Shown here: positions 12,810 through 25,037 of the stretch, one piece after another | Layout: every line of letters starts with the position of its first letter | How positions within the stretch are numbered: position 1 is the stretch's first letter | Assembly: GCF_037975245.1 (NCBI RefSeq) | Contig: NC_092561.1 | Location: 12,027,001-12,091,000 of the forward strand | Source of the DNA: Apostichopus japonicus | Lineage: Eukaryota; Echinodermata; Holothuroidea; Aspidochirotida; Stichopodidae | Direction: 5' to 3' | DNA: 64,000 bases | Position numbers and translations under genes: made by a program | The notes under the pieces: generated by a model | What the model was told of the DNA's origin: nothing | The model's input: only the letters and a program-made list of their open reading frames with translations | Databases searched by the model: none

Positions 12810-13175
12810 ATATAATCTGTACAAAAGAAGTATTATTCGCATTGTAGGAACTAATAAATATGATATGAGTATCAGTGTACCTTGTGTGGTACAGAACGTA
12901 AATTGCATATAAATATACCTGAATGCATCTAAGATGCAGCCTAAAGTAGATGCCTTCATTGCTATTAGAAGTCAAACAATAACTTTTGCTGAGGTTTCAT
13001 ACTGGAATATGAAAATTCATGCCTATTGATGCTGTATTCTGGTCATATTGTTTGAGTGCCAGGATACCTTGTGGGGTACAGACAATGAAACAAAAAGGAC
13101 AATCTGTCTTTCAAGAACTAAAGCCTTCTACCTAGCAAACAATAGAAATTCCTTGATATGAACTAATGACCAGGT
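12810..13175 (+). repeat. Dispersed unit of a ~370-bp satellite-like repeat
   Basis: Carries the same phrases as the tandem array at 40.1-41.2 kb, for example AATAAATATGATATGAGTA, GTAGATGCCTTCATTGC and AGTCAAACAATAAC. A further unit is at about 16320-16590 and another at about 42240-42480. Confidence 0.75.
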
Positions 13176-13707
13176 ATGGCCAGTCCTATGCAGTGCCTTG
13201 TTAGACATTTCTAAATGTGGATGTGAGGAATATAAATGATTGAATGCCAAAGAAAGAGCTTCTATTTATATTGCCAATAAACATTTCATTTTCTGATGTC
13301 CCACTTAAAAGCAATAGCTCTAAAAGTTGAGGGCTATCTAACCTCATAAGTTATTAATTTGAGAAAGGCTTCAAGGATTTTTCAGCCTAAGTAGCATTTG
13401 GGGCACCAAGGGTTCAAAGATAGATTTGGGGGGAAACTGTCTTGATGCATCTCTCTCTTCTTCCCACCCCCCCACCCACCTTGCCACTGACCATATGCAC
13501 ATTACCATTTTGAATTGTACTAAATTCAGTCCTCCAGTACAGTGGTGTCACTAGCCCAGTGGTCTGTGCAAAGGAGATTGGGGGGAGCTGTGAGGCATTG
13601 CCAACCCCCCCCCCCCTCCAAGGAAAAAGACATCAAAGAATTATTCTATTCTCTATCCCTGTATTAGACAATCTTTTTCAATCAATTCTTTTTTGATATC
13701 TTGACAG
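13176..13707. other. No gene seen (upstream of SET exon)
   Basis: AT-rich, with a C tract at about 13605-13618. Its 3' end supplies the pyrimidine-rich stretch and AG acceptor of the SET-like exon. Confidence 0.45.
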
Positions 13708-13853
13708 GGAGAGGAGTGTTTGCAACAAAGCAATTCAGGAAAGGTGAATTCTTGCTGGAATATAGAGGAGAAATGAATTTCTTTGGAGGAGGCATCGTGA
13801 AGAGTGAGAACCAAGGAAGATGGCAACACCGTCATGTACTGTACTGTTATTAG
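13708..13853 (+). pseudogene. SET-domain exon (KMT5A/SETD8-like), apparently decayed
   Basis: A T-rich stretch ending TATCTTGACAG is followed by an open frame reading RGVFATKQFRKGEFLLEYRG. With the two preceding G bases completing a Gly or Arg codon, this is the GRGV...F.KGEF..EY.GE signature that opens SET domains and contacts S-adenosylmethionine. It is closest in my recall to histone H4K20 methyltransferases of the KMT5A/SETD8 type. After about 22 residues the similarity fades and a TAG stops the frame at 13851-13853. A good donor, ATCG|GTAAGT, follows at 13873/13874, beyond the stop. Short KMT5A-like stretches appear in the other two frames after 13775, so one or more frameshifts are likely. 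No neighbouring exon with the catalytic NHS or GEE.Y.YG motifs was found. An exon fragment or retro-copied pseudogene is most likely. Confidence 0.6.
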
Positions 13854-13965
13854 ATTGGTGGAACTATAGATCGGTAAGTTAATAAGTTTTCTTCCCATTT
13901 ACAGTAGTATATTATTTTCTTCATGGCTATTCACACAACATCAACGAATTTAAACATGTACCTAG

Positions 13966-16281
13966 TAGGGCTGTAACGGTTAAACGGTTTACCGGTTAAC
14001 CGACCGAACGGCCGGATAAACGTCCGCCGTACATCGTATAAGTTTAACCGTTTTTGTAATGCCAATTACGCAGTCGCAACGGCGCGTCTTCACATCACTT
14101 TGTTCCCGAAATAGACCGCAACATTTGCTTGCCGAAAATCACGTAACAATTGCAAACTTTATCACACATCCATACAAAGATTTTTCAGATCGGCGGTACG
14201 ACTGATGGGATTACCAAGCGGTAAGTGACCCATGAAGCGCCTATTGTTACCCCATTCGACAACGTGGCGAGTCTGCATCTAATCCTTTCAAATTTATATT
14301 GTATTAAAGTAGTAAACGTTTTCTTTCGTATGAAGTTGACTTCAGTTCAGTCAACTTCAGTGTTCCCTCTAAGGTGCGGGATTCCATTCAACTGACTCAG
14401 TAATCCCACAAAGAAAACATTTGTCTGCTGGAAATCCCCGCATCGTTTTCTTGCATTCGTGATAAGTTTATACTCAATGCACAACGTATTCACTTGATTG
14501 TATAGAGAAAACACTCTGAAAATCAATAGAGAAATTACCAATTGTGTACGAAAGGTAAACTGGTACACCTTCAAATATTACGAAAGATCGAGCAAAACAC
14601 TTTCGAATAATTCACGCGAAACTGGCATGTCGTGCTAAATGTTACAATGTCATGTAAACAAGGCTCTAGTACACCCATTTATGAATAAAACGTAAGAACA
14701 CATCTGGTGTTAAGCGGGGGAAAAAGTATTTTCTAGAATTTCCAAAATTATGGAGAAAATAATATCCTACCATAGTTAAGTGTATAGCAAATAGCCTAAC
14801 CACCTCGTCGGTTACGGATCTCACGTAACTACAAAAACACAACTAATTGTATATTGCAAAATTGACATTTTCTACAAGCACATGGAAACAATATTTAGCA
14901 TTTAGTTAATCATGCCGAGTGGCCTTAAACATGTGATTACAAGGTTTACTTTCATGTATCATGGGGAATAGATTGTTTTGTTCATGCGGAGGAGTCAGTT
15001 GGCTGTTTTACTTACCTAACTGTTAATACAGGGATCATATTTTACCTACTTTTCTTAAACATCTAAGATAATAATTCGCATAACTTTACCGAACCTTAAC
15101 TGACTGACCTTATTAATTCTAGACCATGAAACGTTCTTTGGCAACATGCCAAAAAATGTTAACAAACAGGTGTTAGACAGGGGAAGAGCTCATAGTTGTT
15201 TGGCAAGGTACCTTGGAAAATGTAGCCTACCGTAGTTGTAGTATAGTGCAAGCTATTCATTGTTAGGCAGTCTAGAAACGGGGCTTTGCCGAACGTTGTT
15301 TGTTTCATAATATCGCATGTTTTGTAAGTTAAACTTTTTAAAGATTGTAAGACAGATAAATCTCTTTTCATTTTATAACATAATATGGCTAATCTAACTT
15401 GTCATTTCAAAATTTTCATCAGTTTCGTGACAATTTAAATTCAAAAAGTTTTCAGTATTTTGCATCCACAGCTGCGAATATTTTATCGCCAGACACGCCA
15501 CGACCCCACCGGGGGACTACCCCACGCCATTATGCTACACGTGCTAATTGTGTTCGCTGCGCGAACTCCATTGGGAAATCGACAGGGTGTTCGCGGGAAA
15601 TTTAACAATGTTTTCCACACTGCCTCCCTACCCTCTGCCTACCCCGCCACAATGCACAAATTAAATATATTTGTGACCCATTGTTGTACTTGTAATTGCT
15701 TAGGCCTAGCCCTACTACCGTACACTTCTGTAGTAATCGCTTCCTAACAACCGACTTTCCTAACCTTGGCCTAGCTGGTGAAAGCCTTGTAGTCGTACAC
15801 TCCATATGATCGCGAACTTCAATACACAATGCCAATATTAAGTAGACCTAGTAATATTAGGCTTATAACTGCCATACAATGCCTACGCTATTACAGTAGG
15901 GGCTACGCAATTAACGAAGAAATATTTGCTTCAAATATCTCTGTAACAGTTACCGATGAACTGAAAAGAGAAGCAAAAATCTGTTGAAAACTTCATGAAA
16001 ACGCGCGATTCGTCTTTTTCAATTTAACGATCGTCAAAACTAAGCAAATACAACCAAATTCTTGACATACGCGTTACGAAAAAAAACGATACTTGCAGCG
16101 CTACTTTGAGAATGTACTTCCGCATCAAAAGTGGTGGCGCTCTTTCGGAATTATAATCTGAGCTATATAACTCTGATTTTCGGCTCTTATTTCGAGGCAA
16201 CAACACGGGTTACGTTTAAATGTTAACCGTTAATAGAAACGGTTAACCGGTTAGTGAATTAACCGGAATGACTCAGCCCTA
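13966..16281 (-). mobile_element. Non-autonomous hAT-like DNA transposon, copy 2
   Basis: 2316 bp, the reverse complement of the element at 5821-8162 along its whole length. Ends are TAGGGCTGT and AGCCCTA, with the same subterminal GGTTAA/TTAACCG words. It is flanked by a perfect 8-bp duplication, GTACCTAG, at 13958-13965 and 16282-16289, different from that of copy 1, so the two are independent insertions. No transposase frame. Confidence 0.88.
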
Positions 16282-16289
16282 GTACCTAG

Positions 16290-16590
16290 TAAACAATGGA
16301 AATTCCTTGATAAATTAATGGAAATGACGGTGATAATCTGTACATTAAATTTATTATTCGCATTGTAGGACCTTATAAATATGATATGAGTACCAGTGTA
16401 GCTTGTGGGGTACAGAACTGAAATATGATATAAATGTAACTTAATTCATGTAAGTTGCAGCCTAAAGTAGATGCCTTCATTGCTATTAGAAGTCAAACAA
16501 TAACTTTTACTGAGGTTTTGTACTGGAATATGAAAATTCATGCCTATTGATGCTGTATTCTGGTCATATTGTATGAGGGCCAGGCAGGGA
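16290..16590 (+). repeat. Dispersed unit of the ~370-bp satellite-like repeat
   Basis: Contains TATGATATGAGTACCAGTG, GTAGATGCCTTCATTGC and AGTCAAACAATAAC as in 12.8-13.2 and 40.1-42.5 kb. It continues a unit that the hAT-like copy 2 seems to have interrupted. Confidence 0.7.
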
Positions 16591-17800
16591 TGTAGCTATT
16601 AGGCCTGATGATTATGGGGGTGTAGTTGCTGAAATTCCAACTGGATGGGTTTTGAAGCCAGAAAATTCAGACTGCTGCCTTGTACCCCCCCTCCCCCTGG
16701 CGTAACTTGTCAACAATACAGTCAGTCAGACACCCCATCTTTCGCAACTGCACTTTTGTTCAGAACTTTTCTCGATACATTTGCACCCACTGGCCCTCAC
16801 TTCACAAACTTATTAATCACCCTGGTTAAGCAAGTAAGCAACTGAGTATGAGTTATCTGCTTGAAGGCTACATAGACTACAAAAGAGGGGAAACCTTTTT
16901 TTTTTTCAACAAATTATATTTGACGACATAGTGAATTACCAAGAAGTTAATAATCTGCCTATTATCCTCGTCAAGGACCAATGGAGTTCTTAGAAATAAG
17001 TAAAAAAACATACTGTAAAAACATACAGTTTTCAGTGGTTGCGGTTCTCACGTAGGCCTTTTTATAAATTTGATATGGCTAAATTCGGTGGCGATATACG
17101 CCAATCCGTATTAACTAATAACCTGAAATTTAACTCTGCTCTAAGATGAATAGGCAAAGTTCGCAGATAACACAACTACAACCGTGACTGAAACTAGTAG
17201 TGTTTTCATGGCAGCCATGTGCACATAAAATAGCTGTAACGGGCGCTAATATTAAATTTTAGTCAGTCTGACTCTGCCAATGCGAAACTGTAGCCAAGAA
17301 ATATCCCTAGGGCGGGGAGGAAATATCCCTAGGGCGGGGAGAACATACTTAGTATTGCCCAAATGTTACATACACCAAATTATTTACCCAATAATTTTTA
17401 AAGAAAGTACAACCATAGATGGTGGTAAAATCGAGAGGTTTCTCAACATCATGGATTTCTCAGCCACTGTAAAATTGAGATAATCAGTTGTAACTAGTTA
17501 AACCTAGCCTAGGGCCTAATGGAAGTTGGAAAAGCTGATACTTTGAAGAATATAACTTGTACAACAATAAATGAAGGAAATCATCCAGAAGTTAAATTTT
17601 AGGCCAATCCCCGAACACTTTTTTTCACTGCTCAATCCTTAGTTATTTGATGTAAACCTCATACATTTCTTATTTTTTTATGTTCATTACATCTGAGGAA
17701 GATTATTGTCTACTCCTAAGCTATACATTATTATGTGGGCCCGATTCCGCAAACAAAAATAACAACTGAACTATTTCTATAAAATATATTCAAGTCTATA
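16591..17800. other. No gene seen
   Basis: AT-rich. A 20-bp phrase, AAATATCCCTAGGGCGGGGA, is directly duplicated at about 17300-17340. No coding motif. Confidence 0.45.
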
Positions 17801-17804
17801 TTTC

Positions 17805-18240
17805 CCTTACCAAACATGAATGCATTCATTAAGGCTTCATTAAAGCTTCGAATGCTTATAAATGATGGCTTTGCCCCAAGAATGCCTTCGCTAAGGCTGC
17901 ACCAGAGCCGAAAAATTTAAATTAGCTACTTGGCTTCGATGGCTTAAATTTGCATATAAGTATTCACTTTGAAGCTTTAAATAAGCATTCGCTCTGCAGC
18001 CTTAATGCTAGCATAAATTTGCCCTGAAGCCTAAAATGAAGGCTTCATTAAAGCTTCGAATGCTTATAAATGATGGCTTATATTTGCCCCAAGAATGCCT
18101 TCACTAAGGCTTCGCTAAGGCTTCAGTGTATGGCTGCATCAGATCTAGCCAAAAAAAATAGCACAGGCTTTGATGGCTTAAATTTGCATATTGGTATTCA
18201 CTGTGAAGCCTTAAATTGATGAAATTGTTTTGAAGATTTA
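17805..18240 (+). repeat. Degenerate GGCTTC-rich minisatellite
   Basis: Starts at CCCTTACCAAACATGA and contains many AAGGCTTC/GAAGCCTT words, with a block TTCATTAAAGCTTCGAATGC repeated at about 17840 and 18045. The complement of the opening phrase ends the related array at about 37640, so both may be parts of one transposon family. Confidence 0.55.
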
Positions 18241-18649
18241 GAGTGAAGGCATTCCAGTTTTCCTCATGATTGACACGACCGTACATATACGCTTCCCACC
18301 CAACACCGTAGGGTTTAACCTTGCGTTTAAATATTACCTTCTTTACCTTAATTATATCATGAAGCAAATTAGTTGTATGCACCTCACATTATTTGGTGTG
18401 ACAGCTATTTTGTATAGGTCCTTTCCAATGCTCCGGCCCCCCTCCCCACCTCTAGCAATCGCTTGAATGATTTTACTAGGAACCTATCCGTCCCATGCAT
18501 TCATGAATGCCTCTTCACCCCACACATGGATTGATGAAGAAACGATTTATATTATTTCTAAAAGAAGAACACTTTAATTCAACAAAATGTTAATCATCGT
18601 TATTGAGAAACAATTGTGAATGAAATTTGAAACCAAAGAGTTTATCAGT

Positions 18650-18965
18650 ATATGACGTCCCTTACACAAATTTCTAGTACCCTTTACATGCATGCATATT
18701 TCTTGAGCATGTTTCTTGCGCAGGGTTTGAAAAAATACATGTATGAAAATGCCCTCCTTACATGCACTATGGCATGTGTGAGACATGTATTTCAAATGTT
18801 TCATACATGTACATGCTTAAAGCATGTTTTTTGTGTCGGATTTGAAACAATTCATGCTTGAAGTATGTTTTTAAATCCATTGCATGCACTAATGCAAAGG
18901 ATATATACATGCATGTATTCCATGGAAATACATGCATGAAAGTATTCGCAAATGAGGCAATGCTT
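18650..18965. repeat. Cluster of ATGCAT/ACATGT palindromes
   Basis: Contains many short self-complementary words, including TACATGCATGCATA, CATACATGTACATG and ATACATGCATGTATTC followed by its inverse after CCATGG. Two diverged copies of a block beginning CATGTTTCTTGCGC / CATGTTTTTTGTGT are present. Function unknown. Confidence 0.5.
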
Positions 18966-20409
18966 AGAAATAAGGTAACATTAAATAAAATACTGGTTAA
19001 GAATAGACTACTTACAAGAAATGTGAAGAATAGACTTCTTAAGAAACAATTGATGAAATGCAAAATCTGGACTGAAAGCACCGAACATGGAAAATCAAAG
19101 TTTTATTTATGTTGAAAACATACTAACAAGTGTAGTGAGAAAGGCAAATTAGAGTTATCCTGGCAAGCTAAAAAAAGTATTTGCAAAACTGAAAAATAAG
19201 GAATTGGTCACCTGTAGATAATGAACGGTAGATATAATTATGAACTGGTATATAGCTGATAAAAAATAAGAAAGAAAGCACCTTAAATGCAACTATACAA
19301 GTGTAATAAAAATGGTATATCAAAACATTACATATGCCCATGGGGCACCCTTAATTGTGATTACATTTTCCTCACTATAGATGTGTAGTGTTATAGTATT
19401 ATAGTATAGTAGAACAAGTATACTGTTGTAAAGGTAGTAATGAATGAATCATGTTGAAAGATAAGATCTGGATACCCAAAACACTGATCAAGTCATAAAA
19501 TTTGGCAATGTTTATCCAATTAAAGAATGGATTGGAAGCTTACAGAATGTTGCATCACAGAATGGCCACTCTGTATGCTATAAGGCACATATATAGAATA
19601 TATATTTATCATAAAATTAAGGCAAAAAGAAAACATGAGCAACATAAATATAGTTAAGCTACATTAAAAATATGTGAACATTCTAAAAGCATTAAATTTG
19701 GTGTAAAACATAAAACAAATTACCTACTTGGTCCATTGCTGACTTCTATTCCTATAGGCTTGGTAATTTGTGGAGCCAAATAGCAAATTAAGAACAGAGT
19801 AGAAAACTTTCTAGCAGGTACCTATAAGCCAAACACTAGCTTTTCAAGATTTTTACAGCAGATGCAGCTCATCAATTTCTCGGAACTTCTCCCAGGGCAA
19901 ATAGGGAATATCTACTTCACATAACTCACATACAAACAAAGTTCATATTAATTAAACTCTACATTTACACTTGCAAAGATATTGGCATATCAAGATTAAG
20001 GCATATTTTGTAAATATTCATGACCCAAAACAGTAGGGATCATACATTTCCCCAAGCCCAACATGCAGTATATGTCAGATATTATGTTTACAAGCTACAG
20101 TATTTCTCAATTAGCAGAGTTCAGTTGACAGTTGACACTTTTTGTAAAGTTTGTACATACATGGCAAACATTTCCCGGTGCATTGTACCGTCTGCACTGA
20201 AAATGCGCCCGCTACACCACTTGACAAACGTTACCCCATTGTGCTTGCAGACCCTATATGAATTATGCTGTTCGCAGCCGTTTGTCTACTGTTGTAGGCA
20301 TCAAAGCGTGGGGCAATTCCATGACAGAAATCTGTAAAGAACAGAAACAAACACAAATATATATAGGCTATAGATATTTATTATAGAGAAAATCCATGTT
20401 TACTCCAAA
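18966..20409. other. No gene seen
   Basis: AT-rich. One 105-codon frame (20020-20337) lacks a recognisable motif and is probably chance. Confidence 0.45.
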
Positions 20410-20569
20410 GAAAAATATTATTAGAGAAAACCAGAGAAATAAGATAAGACTCATAACTGACAAATAAGGAGTAGTATTTTAGGAAATTGGAAATAGTATT
20501 TTCTAAAACATTACTCCCTATTTTTCAATTATGAATCATATCCTAGTTCTCTGGTTTTGTCTAATAATA

Positions 20570-20576
<7 letters not shown>
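20410..20576. repeat. Imperfect foldback
   Basis: Two arms of about 78 bp are imperfect inverted copies around 20490. AATATTATTAGA...AAAACCAGAGAA on the left pairs with TTCTCTGGTTTTGTCTAATAATAATATT on the right, and GGAGTAGTATTTTAGGAAA pairs with the following TTTTCTAAAACATTACTCC. It ends at a TA microsatellite (20577-20604). Confidence 0.7.
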
Positions 20577-20607
<31 letters not shown>

Positions 20608-21053
20608 TGTAGGACTTTCACGGTCGTCCGGTCGTCCGTAACGACTAGAAATTACGTCGGACTACCAAATCTTTCAAAATGTTGTGTGCTTGGTAGTCCT
20701 TCGGACGACTAAAAAAAAAATGAAGGCTTTGAAGAATTATTGAGCCTAATTATATTTCATTAAAAACAAAAGTCAATTTAATTAAATAGTTTCTGAATAA
20801 CACCCAAACCAAACATGAATTATTTAAAAACATGCGCGAAATATTAACTTTACAACATCGTTAGAAAAAATCTGTTCACTAATAAAGTCGCCTAACGTTA
20901 GTCTCTCATGGTGTACCCAGAAAACAAATGAGACTTGTGGCTAAATGTCAGTGCAATGCATTTTGTACGGTGTTGTAACAACAGTCGATCAGACACTGAC
21001 AGAGTGAAAATGCATTGCTGGAAAATGGGGGAAATCTAGCCTATACTGCTGAA

Positions 21054-21215
21054 TTTGTGACGCAGTTATAAGATATCCATGGAATACTTTCAGTATTGCT
21101 GTTATCTTCGACCACATGGTTGCCTAACACCACACTAAATCAATTGGGGAAATCTAGCCTATACCGCTGAATTTGTGACGCAGTTATAAGGTATCCATGG
21201 AATACAGTAATGTTA
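21054..21215 (+). repeat. Two copies of the TAGCCTAACACCACAC module
   Basis: Contains GATATCCATGGAATAC, CCTAACACCACAC and GGGGAAATCTAGCC. The same module is arrayed at 41.79-42.14 kb, is present at 44.2-44.36 kb, and occurs inside the 1.7-kb hAT-like family. Confidence 0.65.
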
Positions 21216-21219
21216 TTAG

Positions 21220-22250
21220 CGAAAAAAAATACTGACAACGTTTTTAATTTAAATTGTCACGAAACGGAAACTGATGAACATTTCAAAATGACAAGTTAGA
21301 GTAGCTATATTACGTGATAAAATGAAAAGAGATTAAATCTGTTTTACAATCTTTAAAAAGTTACAACAAAACAGTCGATATTATGAAACAAACTATTTTC
21401 GGCAAAGCCCCGTTTCTAGACTGCCTTACAATGAACAGCGTGCACTATACGTACATCAGTTTACAACTGCAGTGTTTACCCCTAACATTTTTGGCACGTT
21501 TCCAAAAAACTTTCCATGTAGTAAACTATTTTGGCTCCACTCTAGAATTATTAAGGTCAGTCAGTAAAGGATCGGTAAAGTTATGCGAAATATTATCTTA
21601 GACGTTCAAGAAAAGTAGGTAAATATCCCCGTAACATTAAGGTAGGTAAAACACACCTCAAGCCAACCGACTCCTCCGCATGAACAAAACAATCTATTCC
21701 CCATGATACACGAGGCAGTCTATAACATACAGACAAAGCACGATATCAAGGCTAAAGTATGGCCATCTTTATGAAAGTAAACCTTTTAATCCCATGTTTT
21801 AGGCCACTTGGCATGATTAACTAAATGCTTAATATTGTTCCCATGTCCTTGTGGAAAACGTCAACTTCGCAAAGTACAATTAGTTGTGTTTTTGTTGTTA
21901 CGTGAGATCCGTAACCGACGAAGTGGTTAGGCTATATACTATACACTTAACTATGGTAGGATATTAATTTTTCCTTTTTTTGTGTGGAAATTCTAGAAAA
22001 AACTTTCTTTTCCCCGCGCTTAACACCAGATGTGGTCTGATGGTTTGTTCATAAATGGGTGAACTAGAGCCTTGTTTACTGTACATGACATTAGTTGCAT
22101 TTAGCACGATAAGCCAGTTTCGCGTGAATTTTTCGAAAGTATTTTGCTCGATCTTTCGTAAAGTTTGAAAGGTGTACTAACTTACTGTTCGTACACAATT
22201 GGTAATTTCTCTACTGATTTTCAGAGTTTTTTCTCTATACAGTCAATGTT
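21220..22250 (+). mobile_element. Internal fragment of the 2.3-kb hAT-like element
   Basis: Matches about 6622-7672 of copy 1 in the same orientation, from the AATACTGACAAC phrase through CGTGAGATCCGTAACCGACG to CTCTATACA. Both terminal inverted repeats are missing, so it is a truncated third copy. Confidence 0.75.
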
Positions 22251-22259
22251 GTAAAGGAC

Positions 22260-22389
22260 GGGTTTTTTCGAAGTTCAAAAGTCAGTAAATGAAGTTGAAA
22301 TTATCGTCATTTGTTCAATCCTCAAAAAATATCGTTTTGAAAAAAAATTATCGCGATAATAATAATTTTCGATATATCGCCCAAGCCTA
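22260..22389 (-). mobile_element. hAT-type MITE end
   Basis: The complement starts TAGGCTTGGGCGATATATCG and continues with ATCGCGATAAT. This TAGGCTTGGGCGATA end is a common hAT non-autonomous terminus. Only one end is recognised, so the element is partial or its other boundary is unclear. Confidence 0.5.
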
Positions 22390-22699
22390 CGTGATAGTCT
22401 CAGATACAATTCAAATGCATCTTCGTACCACCAGTGAGTGTTGTCAAAATGTACGTAACAAATATGAGACAATGCCTAACGCTATGATATTTGAGTGCAG
22501 ACATATGATAGTCTTTACCACAAGCTTCGTTAATTGTTGTTAAACAAGTTACTTCGTGTTCATTGAGCACTAAAAATGCAAGAATGTTTGCAGACAATCG
22601 GTAGGGACTATTAGCCAATCAAATCACGGAAATCTTGGAAGAGCATCATTGTCTATTTTTAGCATGAAAATCTCTGTAATAAAGTTTTGGTAGCCCTGT

Positions 22700-24497
22700 A
22701 CCTTGCGGAAGTTGAAAATATCAACTGATGTATTAGGTTTGTTCTTTTACTACGAAATATAAAAGTAATGACACCCTCTTTACGTCTTTCACAATGTAAT
22801 TTCATCGAATTAGGCTGCCATGGTCGCCGATTTTGTTTCCCTCGTGGTTAGTGACTTCATATTTCTCGCCATAGTAAGCATGGTAACAATAACAATTTCG
22901 CGAATTAACGAATGTGCTAGACAGGGTCGGAAATATGCGGGGGCGACGGGCGATTCGCCATAGCAAGTGCTAAAAAAGCCCTCCTAAAGCACAATTACGA
23001 GTGCGAAAAATAAAAGAGAGTTCTATAAGAAAATCGCCCCTGTTATATCAAGTGTCTGTGTAAAATTAATTGTCACATGCGTTTGCTTTAGCAGCGCGAA
23101 TCGCGTAAACAGTTCTCTCAATCCCGCATCAAATTTGAAGCAGTGCGGGAGGGTCGCGCTCAATCACCGGGAACTTTCCGCGCACAGTCACTGGCAAATT
23201 ACAGCCCCCCACGAAGCAATTTCAGTACCAGCGACAACAACCTAAAAGCCCCACAAATCTCCGACCACTTGGTAGCCTTACTTCACACTAAGTCAACATG
23301 GAAATCTAACCTAGCCATCTGTTTATTCGCTCTAGTTGTGTCGCAAATAAAAAATAAAAATATCCATGGAAACTGCAATCTTCGACCACACGTTAGCCTA
23401 ACAACCACACTAAGCCAATGGGAAATATAGCTCAACCATCGTTTTGCAAAAACAAAACAAAAACAATACGTTGCGTAGCTTTTTTACATACTTTCCTTGC
23501 TGCTATCGTCGCGCATGGTACCCGAACACCACACGTAGTCAACGGGAAAATCTAGTCTAAGCATCTCTGTATTCGCTGAAATTGTGACGCAGTTAGCTAT
23601 AACTAAAATATCCGTGAAATACTGCAACCTTCGACCTCATGTTAGCCTAACAACCACACTAAGTCAATGGGAAATGTAGCCTAACCATCGGTTTGCAAAA
23701 AAAAAAAAAAATGCGTGGCTTAGTTTTCAACTTTCAATATGCTGGAAAACGGCATTTGTTTGGAAGGTATGTGCTATGTCTTAAAGAGGGAATGTTGTAT
23801 TTTATTTTGGAGTAGTTTCTAGTTGTTATTATTTCTTTACATCAATCTGGTAACATTCTAGAGTAATTTTAAACAAGTTACGATGGTATAATTTGCTTTT
23901 CAGTTTGATTGACCTGAACATACATTTTCTAATTGAACTTGAATGGAGTTAATAGGTAACGAATAAGTATGTTTAACTTCAAGTTCGTAACATTTCTATT
24001 TGTTCATAAACGGTTTAATACTGAAAATAAGTACAAAATAATGTCGGAATGTAGGCAATATGTCTGTAATTAAAATTTACACTTTGGTAAAGATAGAAGA
24101 TGGATGGTTTGTCTGAGATGCTTTTTGAGATGGATATTTTGAGTAACTATTCTTAGCCCATTTCAAGCCATAAACACTGACAGGTGACATACACGTCGAG
24201 GTGGTTAGGCCATTTGCTTAGCATTTGAAATTTGTAAAAAAAAAAAAATCTTTCCGAGAAACTCCAGAGGTAATTTGGTACAAACAAAAGGATACCTAGT
24301 AAGAGCCTTGTATTACCACGAAAGCAAAAGTAAACAGGAAAATCACAACAATAATTGTTTCTATCACAAAATTTATTGCCGATTTCGTATAAACGGTATA
24401 TTTTCTCTTTTTCAAATAATCGGAATCGATACGAATATGAAAAAAAAATAATCGGTAATCGGTATTTTCTGTTATGCATAATCGTTTGAACACTAAT
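22700..24497 (-). mobile_element. Truncated copy of the 1.7-kb TAGTGTTCAACCG element
   Basis: Reverse complement of 47766-49482 over most of its length. It ends at 24497 with TTTGAACACTA, the inverted form of the left terminus, and it shares AATCGGTAATCGGTATTTTC and CGTCGAGGTGGTTAGGCCA. The opposite terminus is lost near 22700. Internal arrays of the CCTAACAACCACACTAAG module are visible at about 23260-23700. Confidence 0.8.
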
Positions 24498-24737
24498 CAC
24501 AATATCAATGCAGCATTTGCAGTTCATATTTGGACCAAACAATTTCAGAAACAATATATTATCAATTTGACCTTCCGTGATGCATGATCCTTCCAATGAA
24601 TGATGTAAGCTAGCTTCTAATCTTACATTGTACGTCTTTTAGTTTTTCAGGATAAGTAAAGAAAACCAAAGTTATTAAAATAAAGAAAAAACTGTAAACA
24701 TTATGAATATGAGAGCATGCCAAACCATTACTGTACT

Positions 24738-25018
24738 TACATGGTAATTTTAGTTGGGGCATACGTTGCTATTGTTTTAACTCTCTCCTGAGCTCGTCGT
24801 ACTTCGGTTAATATCTTCTTCGGTCCCAAGCAAGCTATTTGCACTTCTTCTCTTGCTGGTAAACGACTAACGTACTGAACCACGTACAATGCAAGTGGTA
24901 TAATGCAAGTGGGTAGGCTATAGTATAAGCTACTACAACATGACCGAAAAGTTGAAATTCGAAAAATGCACTCAACTAAATCACTGGAAATAATGAATCC
25001 AAACTGCTTTAAACACTA
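24738..25018 (-). other. Possible coding exon ending at a splice donor
   Basis: On the minus strand a frame with no Met appears open from a TAG near 25019 to ACCAT|GTAAGTACAG near 24740. It ends in a peptide with a charged stretch (KKILTEVRRAQERVKTIA). I recognise no family. My reading of the frame depends on bases near 24839-24842 that I could not confirm, so treat this as a suggestion. The DIRS element begins 20 bp away. Confidence 0.22.
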
Positions 25019-25037
25019 GATCCGTTGACAGAAACAA

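Noticed and set aside
18767-19115. 104- and 85-codon frames near 18.8-19.1 kb
   Set aside because: They cover the palindrome cluster and AT-rich DNA; Met/His/Cys-rich wording follows from the repeated CATGCATGT words.
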